64,000 nucleotides of DNA from Przewalskia tangutica (GCA_029844215.1 CM056732.1:48841007-48905006); one strand, 5' to 3'; counted from the first letter of the stretch, positions 12,790 through 25,932 are shown. The notes: generated by a model not told the origin, from the sequence alone. Made by a program: numbers and translations.

Positions 12790-12970
12790 GCGACATGTGT
12801 CACCCCCATGTGGGCCTTATGGCCGAAATTGTGTGACAAGTGGACAAGCCAAGTGTCCAGGTCTTGCAAGATATTTTGTGTGGACAAGTGGCTTGTGGGA
12901 CCCACACACACTTGTCCCCAATCTCAACCACACGCTTGCTTTCATCCTAGCCCTTGGTTGTCTTATATAT
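12790..12970 (+). promoter_or_regulatory. TRG1 5' LTR promoter block
   Basis: The box gcgacatgtgtcacc (12790-12804) and TATA-like tatatat (12964-12970), about 502 bp from the LTR start. Confidence 0.55.
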
Positions 12971-14006
12971 GCACCCTTAGTTGATGAAATCTTCCACACT
13001 TAACCATTTCAAGACTTGAGAAAAATACTCCCTCCCTTGACATGTTGCTCTCGGCCATGGGCCACTTCTTGACCAAATATTTGTCCAACAATTCTTAAAC
13101 TCTTAAGTGTTCTTCCTTGATGTGTTAGGAAGGTTGTTAACCAAGTGTTAGACAAGAATTCACATCCCTAGCCTTTGAAACCCCTCTTGGCCGAAACTTG
13201 CCTAGTTGGAACCCTAAGTGTTCTTCACTTTTTGGAGTTGATTCTTGAAGATAAGTTGGTTAGGAGCTTCTAAGGGTGACTTTTGGCGGATTGGAACGTA
13301 AGTATTTGGAGCTAAACTTGCTAAGGAGCGACTTTAAGTTCTTGGATATTTTTGGGCTTTTTGAGGTAATGAACTTTGTCCTCCTTGTGAAGTTGGATAT
13401 TATATATGTTGGAAGTATATAGATGAGTATGTGATATGTGGAATGAAGTTTGGAAAGATTTGGATCTTGTAAGCTTGTTAAAATGGAAATTGGCATGTTA
13501 GCCATAAAATGGTAAAAACGTATCTATTACTTGTTGAAAGTTAATAACAAAGTAATTATAACTTATATAAAGATTGGAATATAAGTTGGAAGATTAAAGG
13601 AGTAATTCCGGCATACTAGCCGAAAATTGGATAAGTGTGATTGTAGTAGTTGGCCAAGAACACCGACTAATGGACTAATGGATTGTATTTACATTGGACT
13701 GTATTTACTTTGGACTGTATTTACATTGGACTATATTTACATTGGACTGTCTTTACTTTGGACTATGGACTTGTTTCCATTTCGGTTTTGGTTGTTTAAG
13801 GGGAAGATTTTTTAAACACGTCCATTTAGGCGTGTGATCCCCTTCTTTAGTTGTTGAATTGTTGCGCCTTAAATGTGGCATGTTGGTTATTGTTTTCGGG
13901 CCTTGAAAAAGGTGGAAAAGTACGTAAAAACAGGGGAAGTGCTGCCCAATTTTCCGTAAAATAAGAGACCCTATACTTAGAAATATTCTACGAAGAGATC
14001 TAGAAG

Positions 14007-14020
14007 TTGATAGATGTGTT
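14007..14020. repeat. LINE target-site duplication, left copy
   Basis: ttgatagatgtgtt here equals 23907-23920. The uninterrupted sister LTR has this sequence once (about 38771), proving insertion at this point. Confidence 0.95.
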
Positions 14021-14214
14021 TTTTTTTTATTTTAGGTAAATGCAAATATTATTACTAATAACGAAAAGGAAGTGGCTACAATCAGTCGTTGAGGTATCTC
14101 AAGCCTCAACGTAATGCAAACAAGAAGAGATAGAGGAGGGTGGTCACTCAAAGGTGCCACTACAAGAGGATAAAATCATAGAGAACTCTATAAGATGTTG
14201 TTTTGATTCTTGAA

Positions 14215-17200
14215 TGACCTCTTACGGCAAGCTTGTGCCTTCAAAGAGCATTGTGTTTCTTGCCCTCCAAATCTCATAAACCATTATGCAAAAGTAAGCA
14301 AAATAGCTTTGGCTCGGATGCTTGTCATGGTGTTCTTTCTTAATCCATTTAAGGGAGCTTTCAATTGTCATCTCTCTTCTAATACCCAACCAATCTTTTA
14401 TGCTCTTCCAAATCATGTGTGTATAGGGGCAGGCAAAGAAGAGGTGTTCCCTTGTTTCATTAGCTTGCTTGCAGAATCCGCAAGATTTATCCTCCAAGTT
14501 GAGAAATGATAGAGTATCCTTTGTAGCTAACCGCTTCTGCATTTAGCCACATAGTAAAAGAGAATTTGGGAGGAATGTATCCCTTCCAAATTTGTGACAT
14601 CCAAGGCTTTTTAGCTTGTGGAGTGCGCAAGATATCATATACGAGGCTTGAATCAAATATACCGTTGGCACAACATTTTGTAAAGCCGTCAATAGCATCA
14701 CCATGGCTACCAAAGATAGAAACAAATTTGTCGCGAATCCCACAAATCTTTTTGAATAAAGGGGAGTCCCTAGGACGTACCTCATAGTCCCAAATTGTAA
14801 TATCTCTCAAATAGTGGCTATTGATCCATTGGACCCATAGAGAATCAGCTTCCGTGTGAGTTTGCCAAATCGTCCTGGATAGCAGGGCATGATTCCATTC
14901 CTTGATGTTCATAAGACCCAAGCCACCTTCAGTTTGAGGCAGGCAAATGATATCCCAAGCAACTCTTGGTGGTTTCCCCCCCCATAAGAATTGAATACAA
15001 GCAGACCGTACCTTGTTGATAATAGTGGCCGGGATAGGAAGTGCCCGGAACCAAAAGCTCTCAACCCCTTGGACGACCGACCTGATTAGTTCCAGCTTAC
15101 CAGCATAAGAAAGGGTGTGATGCCCCCATTTCTGAATGTAATTCGAAATAGCACTAGTGAATGGGGCAAATTGATCCACCGAGACTGAAATTGGGGACAA
15201 AGGGATCCCCAAGTATCGTACCGGAAAGCTTCCAATGGCGAAACCCACTCTGGTCAATATCAAGTCCCGAACTGTAGAATGCATTCCCGCTAAGTAGACA
15301 GAGGATTTAGCGGGGTAAGAGTTAATCTGAGGCAGCCTCCAACTCTTCCGCACAATCCATAAGAATCCCAATCAAGATATATCTCCTTTGGCAAAAAGCA
15401 TGAGGTCATCCGCGAATGCTAGATGAGTAATGCCCAATTTCTTACACTTTGGAAAATATGAGAAAGCTCTTGCCTCAGCCTTCATTTTAAGCAGCCTTGA
15501 GAGGTATTCCATGCACAAGATAAAGAGAGTAGGGGACATAGGATCACCTTGTCTTAGGCCGCGCTTTCCTTTGAAGTATCCATGTAGCTCACCATTGATA
15601 GAAAGGGAGAAGGAGGTTGAGCTAGCACATTCCATGATCCATCTTGTAAATTTGTCTGGAAATTTTAGACTTCTTAGTACCAATTCGTGGAAGCTCCAAG
15701 ACAGTATCGAATGCTTTCTGAGTCCACCATAAGCATACATCTTGGTGAGACTCTGGCTCTATTAAATCCTCTCACAAGCTCTTGTGCCACATATACGTTG
15801 TCCATCATGTTTCTTCCTTTCACAAAAGCCCCTTGGGATTTGTCAATGAGAGAAGGAAGGATCAATGCCATTCTGTTAGCTAGAATCTTTGTGATGATCT
15901 TATAGATCACATTAGTCAATCCGATGGGCACAAATCATTTACCTTGGGATCATGGTCAGTTTTTGGTAGCAGGGTAATGATGGTATGATTAACCTGCTTC
16001 AAAAGAACTCCAGTAGAGAAGAACTCTTGGACACATCTTACAACATCATGGCCCACATCTTTCCATCTATTCTTGAAGAAAGCGTATAACCATCCGGTCA
16101 GTGCCTTGTCATCGCCTATATCGAGAGTGCTTCCCAAATCTCCTTTGGGGTGATGAAATGCAAAGTCAGAATCTCTCTTCTTCACTCGGCTTTGGGCCAT
16201 AGTTGAACACATCCGATCAAAGTTGGTAGTGGGTCGGAAGTACCTAATAGATCTTTGTAAAATTCAACAAGCAACTTCGACTTTCCGTGATGTAGTGATA
16301 GTACCATTAGCTTTAACAAGAAAGTTAATGGAGTTCGACATTACTCCTTTTGATCAAACTATGAAAGTATTTGGAACATCTATCACTTCCAATCAAGTGC
16401 TTCGTCTTGACTCGCCTTATGAAGTGTCTTTCACTTCCGAAGGTGTTTGCTCTAGCTCTTGAGGACTTAACCTTGGCTTTGAGCTCCTCATCAAAGGGAT
16501 TTTCCATGTGTGCATTGATAGCCTCCTTGAACTCTATGTTTGCCCCTTTTGCTCTTTGTTCGATACCTCCAAAGTCACTTATGTTCAAAGCCCTTAAAGG
16601 TTGCTTCAATGCTTTCAATTTGGAGGCAAGGACGATTGAGCGATTACCCATATGTCTTGTCTCCAACATGAAGTCATAATGTTCTCAAAGGTGGGTGAAA
16701 GCCACATATTCATGAACTTGAAGGCGTTTCCCAACATTATAGGATGCAATAATCGTGGCTATCACAGACAGTGGTCCGAGATGTGCTCCATAGGCATGAA
16801 ATTGGCCTTGCATTCTAAGGTCAAATCACTCCAATTTTGATTCATCAACACTCTATCAAGCTTAGACCAAATCAAACCATTCGTCCAGTGTAGAAGGAAC
16901 CGGATGAAGGGCGTCTTCTAGTCCATGAGAATTCTCGAATCTCCAAGATCCTAAGTGCATAAGGCGTGAGAGGAGGACCCCACCTTATCATTAGGGTTGC
17001 AGTAGTGTTGAAATCTCCATAATCATCCAAGGCTTATTGATGCCAACGCCCAGTGAGAAAGGTGATGCCAAAGCATCCTTCTATCCGAGACGCTATAAAC
17101 GGGTACACAAATGTGGCAGGAAGGACACTTGTGTTATATTGCAACTTGCCCGGACATGGATATGCCGAGAGTCCATACCAAGCACTTCGCAACAAACCTG

Positions 17201-17435
17201 GATGGATCCCAAAGTAATAGCATTCTACCGCTCCAATGAATTCCAAATTTGAGCAAAACTTCCACGCTTTGAATCTTTGAGTAGAAAGACTCGTCTTGGT
17301 TGTGATAGCTTAGTTTCCAATAGACAAATCATAGCCGCGTCATGCCGCTTTTGTGATACTACACACTAGAGCTTGCGTGGCAGCCCTATCCCTTTGTCCG
17401 CAAAGACCACGGACATTCCAACAAAGTATTTTCAT
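14215..17435 (-). pseudogene. LINE ORF2: endonuclease, reverse transcriptase, zf-RVT (broken)
   Basis: ORF2 nicks the target and copies LINE RNA at the nick. It starts at 17435 with MKILCWNVRGLCGQRDRAA, the usual start of the APE-type endonuclease. A GDFN motif of that domain is readable near 17000-17030 after a frame change. The RT N-terminal part (DIGDDKALTGW, FFSTGVLLKQVNHTIITLLPK) lies at 15916-16212, NVIYKIITKILANRM and KSQGAFVKGRNMMDN at 15800-15910, and GLRQGDPMSPTLFILCMEYLSRLL followed by the catalytic FADD at 15372-15600. The thumb region follows at 14487-15371 and the zf-RVT cysteines (CGFCKQANETREHLFFACPY) at 14222-14542. At least four frame breaks or stops make it inactive. Confidence 0.9.
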
Positions 17436-17777
17436 AAGGAAACAAAGGAGGTTTTATTAGCACCTCCGCTTAGCCGCTTCGCTTTCCACGCTGCCCATTC
17501 TTTTGGACAAAACCTCGCCATCCATCATCTTTGTTCTTTGGAAGCCATAACTTGTGTACCGGCCAAGCTATGTTCCCGCTCAAAGTTAACGTTACTTGAC
17601 ACAAGTGAGCCTTTCCGTAGCACCGCTGAATGTAACTTCATCCAACGGTGGCGGGTTCATAAGCATCTCGTAATCGAATGTTTTGACTCACCCTCATCCT
17701 AACATGTTGTGTACTGCCATTGTGAGAATTAGGCGGTGAGGACTTTGCTAGAGAATCCCGCAAACATGATGGGCAAT
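17436..17777 (-). pseudogene. LINE ORF1 C-terminal remnant
   Basis: The stretch between the S2 insertion and the ORF2 start is the end of ORF1, after the CCHC knuckle. Parts remain translatable but stops are present. No recognised domain is visible. Confidence 0.5.
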
Positions 17778-20700
17778 TGTCACGACCAAGCCCAGGCCGC
17801 ATCGTGCCCTACCCAGGCACCCTTACAGTATACATCGAGAATAGTAGCGGAACATACATACATAAACTTAACAAGAAATAAATAATAGGTTAGCCGATAA
17901 GGCTAACTTCTGATACATATAAATATGTAAAACCAAAAGCGCTTACCTCTTTTTTCTTACAAAGCGACCCACAAGATATGACTACGGACCTCTAAAAGTT
18001 TGGACAAATACTATGACGGGACAAGGCCCCGCCGTACCCCTGAATATACATAACCATGATGACAAGCTCCAGAACATTGGAGCCATCTCAAAGTGCTGAA
18101 CCAGGATTTTAAGTCCGCGGATCCACAATCGTGTACCTAAACCTGCGGACATTTAACGCTTCTCAAGAAATCGATCAACAGTGCGAATATGGGACGGAAA
18201 TAAGGTACTGAATAAATCATAATCATAAAAGAATGACAGGGGCAAGTATAAAAAAGTAAATACCAGATCCTGCCGTGCCATTACCACTTATGAACTTAAT
18301 TGCACATTATTATCCTTTCCCATTTTTCATAAGAGTATAGTCAAATTCTTACGTACATACTTAAGAAAACTCATCAAGTTCATAAACATATAACTTACGT
18401 ATCTTGCATAACCTAATCCATCCATTTATGGAAGAACGCCTATACTGTCGGCCCAATCTGGGACGCGATAAAATCATATAAGTCTGCCCATAAAGGTATA
18501 TTGCATAAAAAAATAGGAAGCTTATGATCAACTTAGGGTCCCTCGCCCGTAGTATCGATAAGCAATCCTACTCCTGGGACTATTTCACCCGCATAGGTCC
18601 TGTGGACCCGCATGAGGTATTCCTCGCATGATGTCAGCGCCGCGTGGGACTATTTCACCCGCATAAGCCCATAAGGACTCGCATGAGGTATTCCTCGCAT
18701 CACGGGTAGCAAATCCACGAACAAGTTGGTATAACGCCTTGGGGTTTACCCTCATTTATACTCTTACCCCAGGCGGTGGTATAACGTCTTGGGGTTTACC
18801 CTCATTTATACTCTTACCGAGAAGGTGGTATAACGTCTTGGGGTTTACCCTCATTTATACTCTTACCCTAACTCAACCGGCCATCATACATAACATAAGC
18901 CCTACCGGCTTATCATACATAACATAAGCACTACCGACTTATCATACATAACATAAGAACCACCGGCTTATCATACATTACATAAGCAAGTTAAGAAATC
19001 CCCTAACTTCTTATTAGCTTGTTCATATACACTCTCATTTTTGTTTACTTAAGGCACTAATATGTCATTATAAAATCCGGGAATTTAACCCAACGTACTA
19101 CGTGCCTCTACTCCTTTAAAATGATTCTCTTTCAAATAAACTTCCAAGATACTAATAACCGTAGTATCAAGTCATACCTACTTTTCAAGACAAGTCACAA
19201 TACCTTTTAGAAATACATTTATAGGCTTCTAAATCAAGCGACTTTTTTTTTTTAAAACCTTAAGCAATTGGTACCTTTAAAACAATTTGCCCTTCTTTAT
19301 TTCAAATCATTTCTTTGCTTACATTACTGAAGAAAACCATTCTTTTAATCTTCCATAAAGTTGTTATAACCAACTTCCCATAAAGCCGTTATAACTCTTT
19401 ATGTCTTTAAACAAATTCATTCCTTTTATAACCAAGAGACTTATACTTTCAAATCAAATCACATAGCTTTCAAAATACTTCAAGTCTCTTAACTTTTAAG
19501 AAAACAAGTTTCTTAACGTTAGAATGGCAAGAAATCAATACTTTCCAAATCAAGTATTCTATACTTTTAAATCAATTCATTCCTTCCTTTAAGAATCAAG
19601 TCCCATAACTTGAAAAATAAAGTCCCTTAACCTTTTAAAAATTTGAGGTTCATAGTCTTAAAACTTCATACGTAAATTCTTATAAATTAAGTAACATATA
19701 CTTTGGTGCGTTGTGAATAAGTTATACTTCTTTATAACGATCTTAATCGAGTAGCCATGATCTAGAAAATGTAATACAATTTTGTCTTATCTTAGCTTCT
19801 ATGCAAATGGAGAATTCTACTCATTTTAACTTAATTGATTGTCATTACATTTTCCTTTATTAACGCTGCAGTGGCTTATTTGATACTTATTCTCGTTTGT
19901 GCCGTAACTTAGCCAAGTCAACTTGGCTCCAAATATCTCCTAACGACTCTTACCAACATCCCCCATAAGACTTGGTAAGAACTTAGGATAACCTAAACAT
20001 AACCTTTACGTAGAGTAAATCAACATACATACCTCTTAACTTCTAAGATTTGAAGTAATCATGAAATAGTACTACATGTATATTCCATACATAGAATCAT
20101 GTCAAAAGAAAGAAGAGGTTCACATACCTTTTAGTCGAACTAACCAACTCAATATTAGAATACGTCTCGTCTAGTACTTCAACCTCAACCAATTCTTGAA
20201 TACGATGGACAAAGCTAGACATAAGATTTACCACCAATTATCAAAATGACTACATATAAATGGAATCACTTCTCATCTCAGCATAAGAGTTGTATACTTA
20301 ATTAACGAAAATGTTCACTCAGTGTCTTTGAATTTAAGGAAAACATTGAAATAAATTTTGGAACACAATTTCTGGAGGAAGAAAATGCGTCTGGCTAGTT
20401 ACAATCTTTTTGTGAGTGGAACAAACCTTTTTAAAAAAAAAACATCCTACAACCGCTACTGTTTCTTTGGAAGAAAAGAAATTGCAAAAACTTGTTGATA
20501 AAATTTTAACAGACATTCGTGGAAATAAATCTTGCAACTTTTGAATAATGGGAAAATTCCACAAACAAATGCCACATGTTAAGTGTTTAATAACGTGTAC
20601 TCCCTCCTTTCACGCCAAATGTCACCTACATGCAGGGTCACTTAATTTATTAAGTGACCTGCCTCCGTACAATTTATCAATTGCACATAATTAATTCTTG

Positions 20701-20948
20701 ATCCCAACTCACTTAAATTCTAATAACTCATAAGACCTTCATATACTCGATGTCATAATTTGTAATATGACACTAGTCCATCACCTCTTTTTGAAATATA
20801 TATCTATTATTATTAATCCTCATCGTCACACTTATTGCATCCAAAATTATTTCAGGATCGCATTTCTTGTATACTAATTTCCAATACTTGAATCTTATTC
20901 TCTTAATTACATTCTCAAATTATTGTCCTAAAATTACGAGGTGTAACA
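17778..20948 (-). mobile_element. Solo LTR S2 nested in the LINE
   Basis: A minus-strand LTR of 3171 bp, from tgtcacgaccaagcccaggc to acgaggtgtaaca. LINE ORF1 lies to the right and the ORF1 tail and ORF2 to the left, so it is an insertion. No gag, pol or primer site is attached. The five flanking bases, gcaat (17773-17777) and agaat (20949-20953), match only in part, so the target duplication is mutated or the ends came from different events. It contains two tandem arrays. Confidence 0.85.
18726..18984 (-). repeat. Two adjacent minisatellites in S2
   Basis: First, three 49-bp units of ggtataacgtcttggggttt plus accctcatttatactcttac at 18726-18873, closely matching the array of LTR D. Second, about four units of roughly 29 bp of cttatcatacataacataag at 18888-18984. 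Confidence 0.85.
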
Positions 20949-23786
20949 AGAATGACCCAAAACCGGAGGACCCGCGGCATGTGATACTTCTCCCAAGCTT
21001 CCGGTACGAGGAGGTGTTGTGTGCACAGTTTCTTCAATGTCCATCAAGTTATCAGCATCTACGGGATGTTGAGAAGTTGGTGGATGAGGGAGAGGTTGGT
21101 TCCACCCGTACCTTTGTTGACCTTCAAACGAATAGAATCATCCTTGTTGTTAGGGGGGACCTCAGTATTGCGTGTTTTTGGAGCTTCTTCAATGTTGACA
21201 TCATCCCTCAGCTTCCTACACTTCAAGTGGTTGTGTCCAAAAGCCGCACAATGATAGCAAAAGTCCGGGTAATTCTCATAGTTTACCCTTTGAGTATACT
21301 TTTCATTATCGGGAGATTGACGACAAAATCCATTATCGGCTCCTTGCTAACATCCACTTCCACTAGAACTCTTGCATAGTTCATTTTAGACCTTTCCTTA
21401 GTATATTGGTCAGTGTAAAGAGGTTTTCCTACACGTGAAGCAATCTTACTAAGGCGTTACACTCCAAATAGAAAGGGAATGTCCTAAAAGTGACCCAAAT
21501 AGGAATGTCCATAAACAAATCATCCGTTATAAGAACTCCTTTATTGATAGCCTTGAGCATCATGGTTTTCCGTAGACCATATAAGGGCCTCCGTGAAGTA
21601 CATTAGTGCGCTCTTCATCCGTCATGAATTTGAACATCTGTCCACCTTTGCCATATGGTATAATACGGCATTTAACTCCCATCCTTTCACAATCGTATTC
21701 AATGCTTCTCTTCCTGAAAGGACCGTGAAGCAACCTATTAGGCAATAGCCCCAAGTTTCTATGAAAGGAACTTCATCCTCAAGATCTATATTTACTTCCT
21801 CCTTGTTGTTCAATAAATTGTAACTTCATACCTTTTGCCTCAATCTAGTTCCCGCAAAGACTCAAAGATAAGTCTTTTAGGAGGGAAGGGACCTTTGCCA
21901 TGGTTTGGGGGAAGATTGTTGTGAGTTGTGGCCGTGGTAGGGATATGATGTGGTTTAGAAGGTGCATTAGTGTGTAAATCATTGGGAGGTATATCTGGAG
22001 GTATAGGCAGGGGAAGGGTAGAAGGGAGTGAGCTTGGGCATGATAGAAGAGATGATTTGCGTGCCATTTGGGAGGGTAGGAATTTGTGTTGGTTTTGAAG
22101 GAATAGAAGGAAGAGGAGATAGAAGGGGTGTGGTGTTGTGAAATTCAGGAAGTAGTGAAGTGGTATTAGATGAGAGAGGGGAAGTTTAGGACTCTACTCG
22201 AATCAGGAAGTGTTAAAGACGAAAGGAGTGTTGTGATTCTTGAGATTAGCTCCACTTAGCAAACTAGCTAAAGTAGGGAAGGCTTCATTGGTGACACTTA
22301 AAGAAATCTGGGGTTGTTGACTTGAATCACGAGAAGGCACTTTGAATCCCGCCTCATTCAATGTTGACCCCTCGGCTCTTGCATCATTGATGGTTATGGA
22401 GTTCCTAGGCTCTCGACATGTAAATAGCTTTGTTTCTCACAATTGACTTGGCTCTTCGTGTAACGTGAGTAGTCAATGCCCCTAGATTGTCCCCTCGATC
22501 CGCCTTGGAACCAAGACCATCATAAAGTCCCGAGTTATTAGAGAGTCATTGATACGCCACATTCAATGCCGACCCTCGGCTCGCATTATTGATGGTCAGG
22601 AGTTCCTAGGCTCCTCGACAAAGAAATAGTTTTGTTTCTCACAATTGACTTGGCTCTTCGTAACGTGAGTAGTCAATGCCCCTAGATTATCCCCTGATCC
22701 GCCTTGGAACTAAGACCATCATAAAGTACCGGAGTTATGAGAGAGTCGCTGGTACCGCCTCATAAATGTGCGACGCCAAGACCTCAATCAAAACGCTGAA
22801 CCCACCATCGACTTAGCTCCTTGTAAAACAGGGGTAGTTAATGTCCCTAGGTTATCCCCTACCGCCTTGGAAATCAGACCATCAAGGCCCGGTTGGGAGT
22901 GTAAACTTGATACCCGCATTAAAGTTTGACGCCTAAGCACCTCAATAATGACGTTAGAAACCTTGGGGCTAAACCCTTCGTATTCCACATCTGATCTTGA
23001 TCCTTGCATAGAGTGCATATTCCTAGTATCATTGTTATCCTCGTGACCCGCCTTAGCCTTCTCGACCCAAGACCCACCCGTAATAGGAGTAGTCACATCG
23101 CTTCTGGCATCAAGTTTGCTCTCGACACCCGCGTTGAACTTCGGGGATAAGTACCATCAATGCTTTCAACCGACTTTGAATCAAACAAGACATGATTACT
23201 CTTGGACCCATGAACATCCGCACGACCCGCCAAGAACCTTTGACCCACGCCCGACCTTTCGGACCCGAGAATGCCATCGTGTCTTGCTTCACCAATTGCA
23301 ATGTCCGCCTAGATTTTAACCCTTTTCCGCAAACCCGAGAGAATTTCCGTAGTGTCGGGTACTAATGCCGGAGTGATCGTCTAGTTCTTCCGAAATGATC
23401 CCTTTACCAACAAATTGGCCCGTGGAATGATCAACCACCATAGTAGCATTAGGGGCGCTAATGGTCCTCGCTAAGTTCCGCTTCAAACTCACTAATATCC
23501 AAGCTTTCAATTTCGATATTTTGCCCCATTCATGTATCCTTTGTAGCATAGAATCATCTACTACATTTTCTAAAGGAAAGCGCGAGTCCGAGTAACATGA
23601 ACCAACACGTAGGGTCCGAGATTGCCTAATAAGATTTTCCTGCAATTGTCGACTCACGCCATTCTTTTTTCTTCTTTGTTCTAGCTTTAGCCGAACCGCT
23701 GAACCTCCTGAATCATTGCTAGAACGTGTGTAACGTTTAGACTTTTTCATATTGTGGACAATAACAATCAAACCATAATGAATCAA
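20949..23786 (-). pseudogene. LINE ORF1: nucleic-acid-binding protein with DUF4283 and CCHC knuckle (broken)
   Basis: ORF1 of plant L1 elements binds the element RNA. The 5' piece (23316-23786) begins MIHYGLIVIVHNMKKSKRY with a basic N-terminus. A repeat-rich middle follows (about 22355-23320). A proline-rich piece starts MARKSSLLSCPSS at 22067. The DUF4283 segment (CRIIPYGKGGQMFKFMTDEER, then DIPIWVTF) spans about 21480-21820. The CCHC knuckle is CYHCAAFGHNHLKC at about 21215-21260. Several frameshifts occur. S2 interrupts the gene at 20948, after the knuckle. The plus-strand frame at 20867-21379 is only its shadow. Confidence 0.82.
22355..23320 (-). repeat. Internal ~200-bp repeats in LINE ORF1
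   Basis: Two adjacent near-copies (about 22355-22560 and 22561-22765) share ttgatggttatggagttcct, cacaattgacttggctcttc and tagtcaatgcccctagatt. A more diverged third copy lies at about 22785-22920 and a possible fourth at about 23085-23320. On the coding strand they give repeats with GDNLGALTTHV and AKSIVRNK. Confidence 0.7.
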
Positions 23787-23906
23787 ACGAAAATCTAAGG
23801 GGGGGGAAGAAGAGGAAGAAACCTAAGGAGCAACTAAGGGAAACGTTGAGAGCGTTTTCTTAGTGAGAGAAACTTCTCTCTAACTCCTGGGGATTGTTAT
23901 ATTTGA

Positions 23907-23920
23907 TTGATAGATGTGTT
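23907..23920. repeat. LINE target-site duplication, right copy
   Basis: ttgatagatgtgtt, identical to 14007-14020; the TRG1 LTR resumes with atg after it. Confidence 0.95.
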
Positions 23921-24821
23921 ATGTTTATGATATGTGGATATTCTACGCGCGGCATACTCGACTTGGCTAGTGGATTAAGCCGAAGAGGTATGTGATTCTT
24001 CCTATTCTCTTGAGCATGATTATTTCAGGAAATATATAGTAGACGCACGCGTGTTAAAGAAGTTTGATTTCCTTTTTGTGTCCTTGACTTGATATGAAAT
24101 GTTAAGGACTTGAATTGTGTTAAAAAGTTGTGAAACCCCATTCGTGAGTAATGGGTACTTGGTCTTTAAAAGAATAAAGTTATCTTGATTTCGAAATGAG
24201 TAGTTATCCGTTGTTCTAAACGTAAAGTGTTATAATAGTTTTGGGAAGTTAGTTATAACGACTTTATGAAAACGAAAGAATGGTTTATTATTGGATTTAA
24301 AATGGTAACTTGACATTTTTAAAAGTAATGAGACTTGATTTAAAGATTATGAAACTTAAACTATGTGAAAAGTATATTGTTACTTGACTTTAAAAAAGGA
24401 GTAATTTGGTTTTAAAGGAAGGCATGGTTTTGTCTTGGTTTATTTAAAAGAAGGTATGGAAATTGTTTTGGTTTACTTAAAATGATACATTTATTTTGAT
24501 ACTACAGTGTTAGTATCATGTGACTTTTGTAAAGAAATGGATTTTTTAAAAGAGTTAAAGACGAGTACTTTTGGGTTAAACCCGATTTTGGGCATAAAAT
24601 GAAAGTACCTTGGCGCAGTAACTTGCCTATGTTTGCTTGTGATAGCCTTGTTGTGCAAGTATTGTATCCTTATGCTACCGCCTCTCGATGGAGGGACTAC
24701 CATGTTATTCTGATCATTTTGGGTATACCGACTGATGGACGGTCCACTGTATGCCACGATGATGAGGGTTCGCTCTCGCCGATAGTGTTATTCCATGGAC
24801 TAGCTCTCCGAGGTTTGATCA

Positions 24822-25235
24822 CGCAGGGTGGATCCGTAGCTAGCCCTCGTACTTGCCGGCGCGTCGACGCAGCCGTTCTCGTAGTTGGCTGCGCCCGGCC
24901 GTTGTTTGGACGAAGTCTCGACGCAGGTGGATCTGGTGGTTAGCCTACGTACTTGCCCGGCAGCGACGTGACGCAGTGGATCTGCAGGCTATCGACTTGC
25001 CTCGTGCCGCCTGACGCAGCTTTTTCGCTTTAGGCCGGTTTCGTGACGCGGTGGATCTCGTAGTTAGCTTACGCATTTCCCGACGTGACGCAGGTGGATC
25101 TGGTAGGCTATCGATTTGCCTTGGCCGCTTCGTGATACGCTTATATAGTATTGTTGGTATGGTAGGTTCCGTAGCCAAGCTTTCATTTGCCGGCCATTGA
25201 TGATGCAGGTGGATCCGTAGCTATGCTTCGCATTT
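24822..25235 (+). repeat. Minisatellite in TRG1 5' LTR
   Basis: About seven imperfect units built on gacgcaggtggatctggtag, ttagcttacgcatttgcccg. Units vary between ctggtag and ctcgtag and in loss of single Gs. The 3' LTR has the matching array at 39716-40165. Confidence 0.75.
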
Positions 25236-25932
25236 GCCCGCATGGCGATTTTATGACAAGCGGGACTCGTGTTCATGTATTCTTTGGTGTTGTTATATCA
25301 TAGATCGCCGCGGTGAGGAAGGAATTCCACCGCATGATTGATTGTGGCGTGAGACCCACGGTTATATTTGAGTGATGACTTTGAGGCGTGAGTCCCGACG
25401 ACATGATCGCTATACATCAGGTACTATAGTTTGGTTATCATACATGTCTCCTGCTTTATATAGATCGTTATGATTTCATTTACAGATTTTTAGTTTCACA
25501 TACTGCAATTGCCAGATCGACCTCCTTCGCGGGTGCGCTCACGCCGCAGTAGAGGTACACGCTTGTTGATCCTCGCCATAGGATCATGGTTCTCATATTG
25601 GAAGCTCCGCTTCTCCGAGGCTTATCTTTGGTATGATTCCGAGATTGTAGGTTTTCGTGCATTCGTGGTATGGCGCCCGTCCCGCCATAGTTGTTATTAC
25701 ATTCTTAGAGGTCCGTAGTAATGCCAGTGGGCGTGGTTTGTAAAGGATGTAAACTGCTCGTATATATATATATATACGCAGTAAAGGTGGACTGCTTGGT
25801 TAGCCTGTTTCTTATTTCATATTGTTTCATGTCTTTGAATTTTTATTTCCGCTGATTTTCTCTGATGTTTTATCACTAGGGTGCCCAGGGTAAGGCACCA
25901 GTCGCGGGCCCGAGGTCGGGTCGTGACAAAAG

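Larger units (their letters stand above)
14021..23906 (-). mobile_element. L1-type LINE inserted in TRG1 5' LTR
   Basis: A non-LTR retrotransposon on the minus strand, about 6.7 kb after removing S2. Its 3' end at the left has a short poly(A), read as poly(T) at 14019-14028, directly after the 14-bp duplication. From 5' to 3' it codes for a repeat-rich ORF1 N-terminus, a DUF4283 segment, a CCHC knuckle, an endonuclease, a reverse transcriptase and a zf-RVT domain. Both ORFs have frameshifts. The 5' end at 23906 abuts the second duplication copy, so the element looks full-length. Confidence 0.92.
12463..25928 (+). repeat. TRG1 5' LTR, split by the LINE
   Basis: It starts tattataccccgtag (TG changed to TA) and ends gtcgggtcgtgaca. 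The 3' LTR starts with the normal tgttacacccc. The LINE interrupts it at 14020/23907. It carries the palindromic box, TATA box, splice-donor-like site (23986-23995) and its own minisatellite (24822-25235). Confidence 0.9.

Noticed and set aside
13683..13800. Small repeat protein YIGLYLLWTVFTLDYIYIG
   Set aside because: It comes from a short tttacattggactg repeat in the TRG1 LTR, and the same appears in the sister LTR. Not a gene.
20867..21379. 170-codon plus-strand frame
   Set aside because: It begins inside S2 and then runs antisense to LINE ORF1 (CCHC region), so it is a shadow of that gene.
24820..25300. RIP-like or deamination damage as cause of divergence
   Set aside because: The changes are losses and swaps at CAG/CTG/GG, not C-to-T or G-to-A transitions.
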